The notes under the pieces are model-generated. The model had not been told where the DNA came from, did no database searches, and was given only the letters and a program-made list of their open reading frames with translations. From Choricystis sp. odSpoLacu1 (lineage: Eukaryota; Chlorophyta; Trebouxiophyceae): DNA of 64,000 nucleotides. The DNA is taken from positions 248,001 through 312,000 of the forward strand of contig OY253660.1 of the NCBI GenBank assembly GCA_958009055.1, written 5' to 3'. The position numbers were made by a program, and so were the translations under genes. Position 1 is the first letter of the stretch. Each line of letters opens with the position of its first letter. Shown here one piece after another: positions 38,938 to 48,353 of this stretch.

Positions 38938-41000
38938 ATGACGCAGAGCACCGCGCAGCCACACGGCATGCTGCACCGAGGCGCCCACCACCCGGCCACC
39001 GGCACGCTGACGCCGTCCCTGTTCATTGCGGTGGCCACGATTGCGAGGTGAGGGGCTGTGCGGTTGGGGGTGGCGGCAAGTCGCCCGCGTGTGACTGGGC
39101 GCGCGACGGGAGCCCCATCCATTTTTGTTGTGCCACGCGCGCTCTCCACGCGCGCTCACCTGCTCGCCACGCCCCCGCACACCGCGTGCTGATGGCCAGC
39201 ATTGCCACGCTGCTTGTGGCGGGAACAGAGAGAGCGCACACGTTCGTGCGCGTCGGCTGGGCGACCCCCCACGCCCGCGTGGCTCACAGAAGCAACGATT
39301 TTTTTCGCGACCCTCACCCCTCTCTCGCACCCACCACACACAACAGCTGGGCCTACTTCTTCCTCTTCGGCCACATACGCGACTTCTTTCGCAACATGCT
39401 GCCGACAACGCGGGTGAGTTGATTGGAAAGGAGAGGGTGGCGTGTGCGCGCGTGCGTTTTCGTTGCCACCACACTCTCACCCTCCCTCCCCTTCTCCAGC
39501 GCAAACTCCCGCCCAACGTCGCCCCCATCCGCCAAGACTACGAAGACTTCTACACTCGCCGCATGTTCTACCGCATCCACGACTGCTGGAACCGGCCCCT
39601 GGGGTCCGCCCCCGACGCGTACGTGGATGTGCTTGACCGCACCCCCGTGCGCGGCCAGGCCCCCCTCACCCTCACCGGCTCCTCCACCCGCGCCCTCAAC
39701 CTGGGGTCGTACAACTATCTCGGGTTTGCGGCGCACGATGAGTACTGCACGCCCCGTGTGCTGGCCACGCTGGAGAGTGACGGCATCGCGGCGTGCGCGT
39801 CCCGCCCCGACGGCGGCACCTGCCCCGTCGTCCGCCAACTGGAGCGCGAGCTCGCCGACTTCATGGGTGTCGACGACACCGTCGTGTTCGGCATGGGGTT
39901 TGCCACCAACTCGGCCGTGCTGCCGTGCATCGCGGGGCGGGGGTCTCTGTTGGTGTCCGACGCCCTCAACCACGCCTCCATCGTGGCCGGCGCCCGCGGC
40001 TCGGGTGCCAAGGTCGCCGTCTTCGCCCACAACGACATGGAGAGCCTGGAGGACGTGCTGAGGACGAGCATCGCGCGTGGCCAACCCCGCACAGGGCGGC
40101 CGTGGTCAAAGGTCGTCATCGTTGTTGAAGGCATCTACTCGATGGAGGGCGAGCTCGTCCCCCTGCCCGACGTCGTCGCCCTGGCCAAGCGGTACAAGTG
40201 CTACGTCTACCTGGATGAAGCTCACTCCATTGGGGCGCTGGGGGCGACGGGGAGGGGGGTGTGCGAGGAGTGGGGCGTCGCGCCTCGCGACGTCGACATT
40301 TTGATGGGGACATTTACGAAATCGTTTGGCGGCGCCGGCGGCTACATCGCGGGGTCGGCCGCCCTGGTGGACCAAGTCAAGCACTCCTCGCCCGGGCACC
40401 TGCAAGCCACCGCGCTGGCGCCCGCGGTGGCGCAGCAGGTGTTGAGCGCGCTGCGCGTCATTTCCGGGCGCGATGGGTCAAACCGCGGCGCGACCAAGCT
40501 GGCCTCGCTGCGGGACAACGCCAACTACATGCGGGCGAGGTTGGTGGACATGGGGGTGAACGTGCTGGGCGACTGGAACTCGCCAGTGATGGTAAGAGAG
40601 TGTGTGGGGTGGGGTGGGGAGGGAAGAGAGGCTTGCGTGCGTTTTTTGTTTTGCTTCACGCACACCATTCCCCTCCCTCTCCTCAGCCCATCATGCTCTT
40701 CCAGCCCGGCAAGATCGCCGCCATGTCGCGCGAGTGCCTGGCCCGCGGCCTGGCCATGGTGGTGGTGGGGTTCCCTGCCACGCCGCTGCTGACCGCGCGC
40801 GCGCGCGCGTGTGCGTGTCGGCCGCCCACACTCGGGCCGACCTGGACTACGCGCTTGACGTCATTGATGAAGTGGCGAGGCTGTGCTTGCTGCGGTATGG
40901 CAAGCGGCGGCGGGGGGGGGTGGCCCTGCTGGCGGCGGCAGAGGCGGAGGAAGGTGAGGAGGAGGGCGCGCCGCCCGCGGCAGCGGCGCTGGTGACGTGA
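38938..41000 (+). CDS. LCB2: Serine palmitoyltransferase subunit LCB2
   Basis: PLP-dependent catalytic subunit for the first step of sphingolipid synthesis, in the ER membrane. Exons 38938-39047, 39347-39413, 39500-40591 and 40687-41000. N-terminal membrane region spans the first splice (LFIAVATIASWAYFFLFGH). Catalytic domain: YNYLGFAA, FGMGFATNSAVLPCI, LVSDALNHASIVAGAR, VEGIYSMEGE, YLDEAHSIGALGATGRG, and the PLP lysine in GTFTKSFGGAGGY. The last exon breaks frame in a (CG)8 tract at 40794-40809: removing one CG joins GFPATPLLTAR to VCVSAAHTRADLDYALDVID and gives 526 residues. As written the protein would end with a garbled tail. Confidence 0.93.
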
Positions 41001-41107
41001 TAATGATGGACGCCCCAATTTTGTTTTTTCTCTTTATCGTCCTCCCATTACTGTTAAAAAGGGAGGCCGCCCAGTGATCACAAGTCATCCAAAAACACAC
41101 TCTCCCA

Positions 41108-42622
41108 TCACTTCACAGCCGCGCCTCGCCGCACGCGCTCCAACTCACCCTCCAACGCCGCCACCCTCGCCCCCAGCGCGACTTCCGGCGGGTTGGCCGC
41201 AGCCGCTAGAATGGCGTCTCCCCGGCCGGGCGGAGGGGGGGGCAGACCGACCGACGCGGCGGCGCTCGCAAACGCTGTCTCCAAATCCCGCACCAAGTCG
41301 CCAGCGGCCTCCACGCCCGCCGAAATGCGCACCAAGTCGTCCGACAGCCCGCGCGCCGCTCTGTCGGCGGCGGGGATGGAGGCGTGCGACATGTAGCAGG
41401 GGAGCGAGATTTGGGAGGCGACAGACCCAAACGAGACTGCGACGTTGAACAGACGTGTGGCTTCCACGACGGCACTCGACAGGGCCACGTTTCCCGTGGT
41501 GAAGGACAGCAGGGCGCCCGCGGAGGAGGCTTGGCGCGCGTGCGTGGACGAGCCCGGGTGGGAGGGGAGGCCGGGGTAGTTGACCGACGTGACGAGGGGG
41601 TGGCCGTCGAGAAAGGCAGCGAGTGTAGCCGCGTTGGCCGCCGCCGCGTCGACGCGCAGCGCCATCGTTTTCAGCCCCCGCAGGCACAGCCAGGAATCGA
41701 AGGGCGACAGACCTGCGCCCTCTGCGTTTTGATAAAAGGCCAGACGCTCCCCCAGGGCGGCGTCTGCGACGGCGAGCAGGCCCGCCGTGACGTCGGAGTG
41801 ACCCCCCACAAACTTGGTGGCACTCATCATCGACACGTCCGCCCCCAGCGCCAGCGGCACCTGGTGCACCGGCGTCATGATGGAGTTGTCCAGCACGGAA
41901 ATGGCACCTGCCGCCCGGGCGGCGGCGGTGAGGGCGCGGATGTCGGCAACCCGCATGCGCGGGTTGGTCGGTGACTCGAGCAGCACAAGAGCAGTTTTGC
42001 CCGGCCTTAACGCCGCCTCAAAAGCACCCACATCCCCCGACGTGTCCACCAGGGTCACCTCCAGGCCACAGTCGGGCGCCACGCGGGCCAGCAGGCGGGA
42101 GGTGCCGCCGTAGAGGTCGTCGCCTGCCACGACGTGTGAGCCGGCAGGTGCGAGCCTCAGACACGCGGCCAGTGCCGCCATGCCACTGGTGAACGCTAAA
42201 CCACGCACACCCCCCTCTGCAGCCGCGATCTGAGACTCCAGCTGGGCGCGGGTGGGGTTGGAGGTGCGCGTGTAGTCGTAGGGGCCGCACTCGGTGGCGG
42301 AGGGTTGGCCGAAGGTGGCGGTCTGGTGAGGTGAAAAACGGGAGGTTAAAAAAGTCGCAGTTTTTCGTGTCCACTAAACCACAACTCTCTCCTCATCTCA
42401 ACAACACCATACCTGGTACAGTGGCGTGCTCAGGGCGGCGTACGGGTCGGCCACCACTTTGGCGGGGTGCAGCTGGCGTGTCGCGAATGACCAGCCGTCG
42501 TCGGGGGGGGGGTCTGCAGGCGCCGCACGCGCGGGAGCGCCACGCATGGGACAGGGTGGCTGTGTCGAGTGCGAGTGGTGGTGGGGGCTAGGGCCGCTGG
42601 AGGCGGGGCGGGAGGCGCGCAT
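41108..42622 (-). CDS. CBL: Cystathionine beta-lyase, chloroplast
   Basis: PLP enzyme converting cystathionine to homocysteine, ammonia and pyruvate in plastid methionine synthesis. Exons 42622-42413 and 42322-41108, 474 residues (an ATG at 42676 would add 18). Transit-like leader of about 45 residues, then DPYAALSTPLYQTATFGQPS, ATECGPYDYTRTSNPTRAQL, GLAFTSGMAALAACL, VVAGDDLYGGTSRLL, LDNSIMTPVHQVPLALGADV and the PLP lysine in MMSATKFVGGHSDV. The Tyr-Thr-Arg motif and DDLYGG match CBL better than cystathionine gamma-synthase. Divergent from the TauE/SafE gene. Confidence 0.93.
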
Positions 42623-42790
42623 TGCGGCGGAAGGCGGCCGCGGAAGCGAGAGTCGAGGAGTGACGAAGAAAAGCAAAACGAAGGCGAACCCTCACTCCTC
42701 ATCTGTGTTTGTGTTTGCCGACGCAGAGCCCTGCGTCGGGGGAGCCGCCTTCCCCTCCACTGTGCGCAACACCAACCCTTTAGCGTCAAG
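42623..42790. promoter_or_regulatory. Divergent promoter, CBL / TauE-SafE, with hairpin
   Basis: 168 bp between opposed ATGs. ccgacgcag (42718-42726) pairs exactly with ctgcgtcgg (42731-42739) across a 4-nt loop. Confidence 0.55.
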
Positions 42791-44179
42791 ATGCGACCCA
42801 CGAGGCTGGGCGTGGCCGCAGCCTTCGTGGTCGCGGGCTTGGTTGCGTTGGCGGCATGGGCACCAGCCCACCACCCCGCCTCGCGGTCCCTGCCCCCCGC
42901 CCACCTTGTCACAGCGCGCATTGTGGGTGACGAACTTTGTTGGCGGCGGCTTTTTCAGGCCACCGCCCCCCCTGCCCCCGCTGTGGCCGCTGACCCCACG
43001 CACCGCAGTCACACTAGTCGCGGCCGCGGCCGCCGTCGCCCTGGCCGCGGGTGGAGGCATGGGCGGGGGAGGCATTCTGGTGCCCCTCTTTCTGATCGTG
43101 CTGCGCGCCCCGACACGGGAGGCAGTGGCTTTGTCGAACGTGACGATCATGGCGGGGTCTCTCGCCGCCTTCCTGGTCAACGCCCGCCGCCGCCACCCCA
43201 CCCTCAACCGACCCCTCATCGATTGGGACGTCATGCTTCTGATGGAGCCCACCACCATTGTGGGCGCAGTCGTCGGTGGCTACCTCAACCGTGTCTCCCC
43301 CCCTTGGGCCACGACCGCCGCGCTGGCGCTGCTGCTCGTCGCCATCACGGCCCAACTGACTGTGCGGGCGACGGGTCTGTGGAAGGCAGAGACACGGGAT
43401 GGGAGGGCGGAGGGGGAGGCGTTGCTGGACGGTGGTGACGACGCCGTGACGGCCCCCCCGCGCCCCCCCCACGACCCGCACGCTGAACCCCGCCTCCTCC
43501 CCCCCGCCAAAGCCGCCGCCCTGGCCGCCCTGACGCTGGCTGTCGTGGCCAGTGACGAGGTCAAAACTCGGTTGACGGCCTGCGGATCGCTGGCGTACTG
43601 GGTGGCGGCGGGCGCGGTCATCCCCGCGGCCCTGGCCGTCGCGGCGACCGCGCGCGCCCGCATCCTGCGCGAAGCCGCGGCTGCCGGCCCCCACGCCGAC
43701 ACCCCCGCCTCCACCGCGGCGGGGGACGCCCCCCTGCACTGGACGCCACGCACCGCCACCCTGTTCCCCGCGATCTCCACACTGGCGGGCGTCGTCGCGG
43801 GCGCGTTTGGCGTGGGCGGCGGCATCGTCAAAGGCCCCATCCTCCTCGAACTCGGTGTCGCCCCCACCGTGGCAGCCGCCACGTCGGCCGCCATGATCGT
43901 GTTCACGTCGGCGGCGGCGTGCGCGGTGTGTAAATCAGTTTCGGGGCGGTGCGGCGCGATTATGGGGGCGCGCTGTTTGTGATCGGCGCTGCATTCACGT
44001 CGGTCGGCCTCAGCCTCGTGTCCCGCGCGGTGGCCCGCCTGGGGCGGCGCTCCGTCATCGTCGTCACCATGGCCGCCCTGTTGGGGCTGTCCGCCGCGGC
44101 TGCCGCGTACGAGGCGTGCGTGTTGATGGTGGACGTCGCGCAGCGGGGGGCGTGGGGGGAGCACGGCCACATTTGTTGA
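42791..44179 (+). CDS. TauE/SafE-family anion exporter, reading frame broken twice
   Basis: Sulfite exporter/sulfoacetate-type membrane carrier (TauE/SafE family), eight or nine helices. The N-terminus from ATG 42791 is a hydrophobic leader (RLGVAAAFVVAGLVALAAWA). The first family half is in another frame: GGGMGGGGILVPLFLIVLRA, VALSNVTIMAGSLAAFLVN. The second half: TLAGVVAGAFGVGGGIVKGP, ATSAAMIVFTSA. A third frame holds RRDYGGALFVIGAAFTSVGL and the last helices. Break 1 can be mended by one C less in the C7 run at 42966-42972, or by a 73-nt intron (42886-42958, GTCCCT...TTCAG). Break 2 (about 43930) by one inserted T, or by a 32-nt GT...CAG intron. Either assembly error or a decaying gene; neighbouring CBL does share sulfur chemistry. 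Confidence 0.6.
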
Positions 44180-44427
44180 GAGGAAGTTATTTTTTCGGGG
44201 TGGCTGAAGTTTTTTATCGTGTTCTAAAAGGCAACGCTTTTTGTGCTTTGGATTCGAAGCACCGTGCCGTTTTTTTTCTAGCGGGTGTGGGGAAGGAGAG
44301 AGGTGTGTGTAAAACCATTTTTTTCGTGAAAAAAATGTTTTTTTTTCGGTCGAGCCCAGCTCGGCTCGGCCGCACATTTGTCGGCTTCATTCTTGCACCG
44401 GTCCCTCCCCCCTCCCCTCTCTCCTCC

Positions 44428-46269
44428 ATGGGCCCGCCGCCGCCCCGCAGGCTGGCGTCAGCCAGCCCTGTCACTGCTGGCCGGCACGCGGCACCGCGGC
44501 CGTCGGTGGCCAGGCCGGCCCGGGACACACCCGACGTGCCGCTGTCTGCCGACCCACCCCGCCGCGCCGCCCTACTGGCCGCCACGTCGGCCGCCGCCCT
44601 GGCTGCCGCCCGGGCCGCACGCGCAGCCATCGCCCCTAACCCGACTACACGCGCCCTCCCCAGCGCCGACGACGGCGGCGCCGCGCGCGCGGCCGCGTTT
44701 GCTGCAACTCTAGAATCATGCGTCGCCCAGTTCACCCTGCCCAACGGCATCACGTTTGTCGTGCTGGACAGGTCGGCAGGCACCGGCGCCAACCCGCCCG
44801 TCGTGTCGTGCGTGACGCATGCCGCGGTGGGCGCGTTTGATGAGGCGGATGGTGAGACCGGGATGGCGCACCTCCTTGAACACATGGCGTTCAAAGGCAC
44901 GGCCGACGTGGGGGGCGGCAGCGCCCGCGAAGCGTCTTTGTTGGACGCGGCGGACGCCGCGTTTGGAGAGTTGCGGTCTAAGATAGTTGCCGGCGCGCCC
45001 AAGGCAGCAATCGCAACCGCGGCCGCCGCGCTCGACGCGGCAGCGGCGGCCGCCGACGCGGTCGCCACGCCCAACGCTTATGGCGCCACACTCACCCGGG
45101 CGGGCGCCCTGGGCCTGAATGCAGCCACGTCACACGACGCCACCAAGTACTACTGCTCCCTGCCGTCATCCGCGCTGGAGCTGTGGTTTGCGCTGGAGGC
45201 GGCTCGGTTTCAGGTAAAGAGGAGGGAGGGATGGGGGCCGGCAAGAGAATGATGAGCAACCACACACAAACATTCACTCACTAACTCACACACCCATCCG
45301 CCCACAAAGGCGCCCGTCTTCCGTGGCCTCTACACCGAAAAAAAGGTGGTCGCTGAGGAACGCCGCTCGCGCGTCGAGGGCGCCCCGCTCGCCGCCTTTC
45401 AGCAGCGATTCCTGAGGGCCGCCCTGGCCAACAACTATGGCCGCCCCGTCATTGGGTATGCTGCGGATGTGGACGCGATTGGGCGGCCCCAGCTGGCTCG
45501 TTTCTTCACATCACACTACTGTCCTCCGTCCCTGACGATCGCGGTTGTGGGCGACACCTCCCCCTCCCGCGTGCGCACCCTGGCTGAACGTCACTTTGGG
45601 GCGTGGTCCCCAGCCTCGCCCCCCCTGCCCCGGGTGACGGGGGCGGGCGCGCGGCCTGCGCGGCCGCCCGCGCCGCCACCGCGCGCGGTCACGGCGGAAC
45701 GGGGCGGCCCCCTCGTCCTGCAGGCCTACTACCGCCCGTCCGACGACGACGCCGCCGCCCCCGCCATCGACATCGCGGCCGACATCCTGGCGAGTGGGAG
45801 GAGTGGGCGGCTGTACAGGGCGCTGGTCGAACCAGGGCTCGCGCTGGCAGTCGGTGCCGCAGCCGCCGTCCCGGGCGACCTGCGGCCGTGCGCTGCCCTC
45901 CTCCAAGCGGTGCCGACTCCCGGCGTGCCCCTGGACAAGGTGGACGCCGCGTTGGCGGGCGCCGCCCTCAGGTTGGCAGCAGACGGGCCGACCAGCGCTG
46001 AGCTGGCGCGCGCAAAAAAAGGGGCCCGCCTGGCGCTGGCCGATCGAGCGCGCTCCAACGGGGTCATGGCAGCGTTGTTGGCGTCGGTGGCAGGTGACAG
46101 AGGCACGTGGAAGGGCGTGCTGGCCGACTTGAGGGACATTGAAGCGTTGACCCCGGCCGACGTGGAAGCGGCCGCGGGGGCCGTGTTTGCGTCCGACGGC
46201 AACACGGCGGCCGCATGGGCGCTGCCGGCGGCGGAGAGGGTGGATGTGGGGGATGTGTCGATAGCGTGA
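44428..46269 (+). CDS. M16-family zinc metallopeptidase, plastid-type
   Basis: Pitrilysin-family processing-peptidase relative. Exons 44428-45213 and 45310-46269 give 581 residues. The leader has Arg/Pro/Ser-rich sequence and a hydrophobic Ala stretch, consistent with chloroplast targeting. Zinc motif HLLEHMAFKG (inverted HxxEH), with the distal Glu ligand region EKKVVAEERRSRVE about 80-100 residues on. The substrate-edge strand FTLPNGITFVVLDRSAG and second M16 domain (RYWTLAI-type sequence TIAVVGDTSPSRVRTLAERH; LASGRSGRLYRALVE) are present. An Ala-rich insert sits between HxxEH and the distal Glu. Resembles cyanobacterial/plant zinc proteases with unknown substrate. Confidence 0.82.
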
Positions 46270-46325
46270 GAGAGAGAGAAGAAGTTGCGTCTGTGAACAG
46301 AAAAAAACTGAAGCATCTAAAAACG

Positions 46326-47448
46326 TCAAAAATCATCTTCCCTCTCTTCCTCTCCGCCACCACCACGACCACCCAGGTACTTGGCCTCCAGCCGCGCTAT
46401 CAGGTCGTCCCCTCCATGGTCCAGCTCTGCCATGCCGATCGGCAGTGCGACGCCGCCACCAGCTGCGCCAGGGGCGTAGCCGACTGCCCGGTCGCACAGC
46501 GCGGCCATCCGCGCGACCGCGGCCTCGTCTTCTATGGCCAACGGGGAGAAGGACAGCAGGCCGTAGTCTTCGACGACGTCGCACAGGCCAGCGGTCAGCT
46601 TGGCGTAGCGCGCGCCAAAGGCGGAGACAGGGGGAAGGGGTGGGGAAGGGTCGTCGTCGTCGTCATCACCACCACCACCCCCTCGCGCGGCCGCGTCGCC
46701 GCCCGCGATCGCGGCCGCCAGGTGGTGCATGCCCCCCATCGGCCTCGCATAGAATTCGAGATCGAAGGGCAGGGCGTGGCCGCCGACGCCCACGGTGGCG
46801 GCCAGGGTGTCGAGTTTTGCTAACGCCGCGACGTGGGGCAGGTCGAGCGACAGTTGGGCGGACAGCGCGTCCACACACGCCGCCAGAAACTTGGGGGGCT
46901 CCGTCACCAGGTGTGCATCCAGCAGCAGGACGGAGACCAGGGCGTAGGCCGGGGAGGCGCGTGTCAGGGTGGCCACGATGGTGTGGAGGGGGCCGGGGAG
47001 GCACACGAGCTCGGCCTGGCCGGGCGTGTCGAACAAAAAATAGTGGCCCGCCGCAGCCAGCGGGGCCAGTTTGTCCAGCAACCAGTCCACATTCTCAGCC
47101 AGGTAGTCCATGCAGTACAGGAGGCCGCCATTGGGGCCGAGGGAGGTGGCGGCCATGACTGAGTCGAGGGAGACAAGGTCCCGCACGTCCACGGCGGGCG
47201 CGTCCTCGGGGGACGTCGGCGGATCTGCCGCGGGGTCCAGGTTGACCAGGGCCACGGTGCGGCCGGCCAGGGTGAGGTAGTGGCGCATGCCAGCGCAGAA
47301 GGTGGACTGTGTGGGTGGGTTGTGGGCGGAGCGAGACATGGGTGAGTCGGCAGCGCATTCCTGCACGCTCCCCCACCGCCCAAACTAGACCGCACCCTCT
47401 CACCTTGCCCGCGCCGGGAGGGCCGACGACGAGTTGGCCGAACGGCAT
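46326..47448 (-). CDS. GPN2: GPN-loop GTPase 2
   Basis: GPN-loop GTPase involved in RNA polymerase II/III assembly and nuclear import. Exons 47448-47404 and 47306-46326, 341 residues. G1 loop VVGPPGAGKSTFCAGM is cut by the intron after GAGK. The defining GPN motif is LGPNGGLLYCMDYL. G3 region FLFDTPGQAELVCLPG. The G4 position reads ALAKLDTL rather than NK.D. Acidic Gly/Asp insert (GGGGGDDDDDDPSPP) lies before the last helices. Ends 56 bp from the stop of the M16 gene (convergent). Confidence 0.88.
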
Positions 47449-47666
47449 GGCTGGAGAGGGAGGAGGGAGGGGGGGCGCGCCGGCCCGCTCCCGCTCGCGA
47501 AAAACGAACACAGGAAAAGTGTGGAGGACTGGCGAACGTTAGTTTTTGTTTTTCTGACACCGCTCCGACCAACCCCTCTCGCGCAAACCCCCCCCAAAAA
47601 ACCCACAGGCTGAATCCAGACCTAGTGTCCAGACCCCGGTGGACAAAAAAAACATCTTCCCTCATC

Positions 47667-48290
47667 TCACTTGCGCTTCAGCAGCGCCGCCGCGTCGCTC
47701 ACAGCCTCCTCCCCCCCAAACCCAGCAAACTCGACCCAGCGCCCTGCCCCCAGGTCGACACGCACGCCGGGGCCGTCGGTGCGGGCGCCCACGCCCACCA
47801 CCGCGGCCAGGGGCAGGGTGATGGGGTCGGAGGAGGGGGGCACGGGGGCCGCGCCAAGCACGCGGGCCGCGCCCCCACTCTCCACAAAGAACGCTGCCGT
47901 ATCCGTGATGTGCAGCGTGCAGCGCAGAGCGCGAGCGCGGGTGCCACCAGCCAACGAGTGGCACGTGGGAGCCACGCTGTCAATAAGCCAGCACGCAAAC
48001 GAACCGCGCACGGGCGCACCGTTTGGCGGCGCAAACCTCGCCGACCCGTCCAGCGCGGACGCCGCCGCCCGCCCCGCCGCCCCGGCAGCCCGGGAGGCGG
48101 CCGCGCTGGCGGACGCGCCCAGCGTGGTCAGGCGGGCGGACAGACCGGGCGCCGCGGCCGCCAGCGCGGCGCGCGCGGCGTCGGACGCGCGGGTCACGGC
48201 GGCGTACAGAGGGTCCACGCCCACGTCGGCATGGGTGCCGCGCCAGGACACGTTGTCGCCGGCGGGCGGTGGGGGTTGGTCGTGCGCCAT
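47667..48290 (-). CDS. GRAM-like domain protein
   Basis: Single exon, 207 residues. An Ala-rich helical N-terminus is followed by VRGSFACWLIDSVAPTCHSL, CTLHITDTAAFFVESGGAAR, PITLPLAAVVGVGARTDG and VRVDLGAGRWVEFAGFGGEE. The alternating strand pattern and final helix (AVSDAAALLKRK) resemble plant GEM-like GRAM domains, which bind membranes. The match is by pattern only. Only 63 bp separates its ATG from the CMR1 ATG. Confidence 0.55.
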   Translation of the reverse strand: MAHDQPPPPAGDNVSWRGTHADVGVDPLYAAVTRASDAARAALAAAAPGLSARLTTLGASASAAASRAAGAAGRAAASALDGSARFAPPNGAPVRGSFACWLIDSVAPTCHSLAGGTRARALRCTLHITDTAAFFVESGGAARVLGAAPVPPSSDPITLPLAAVVGVGARTDGPGVRVDLGAGRWVEFAGFGGEEAVSDAAALLKRK

Positions 48291-48353
48291 AGAGAGAGAA
48301 AGAGAGGCAATTGAGAACGAGGGTGTGACATCAGTTTGAAAAGAAAAAGCAAG
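48291..48353. promoter_or_regulatory. Very short divergent promoter, GRAM-like / CMR1
   Basis: 63 bp between opposed ATGs, purine-rich on both sides of a tgacatca element (one base from the palindromic TGACGTCA bZIP site). Confidence 0.5.

Noticed and set aside
41108..44179. Sulfur-metabolism gene cluster (CBL plus TauE/SafE)
   Set aside because: Only two adjacent genes, one broken, and neighbours unrelated; adjacency alone is weak evidence.
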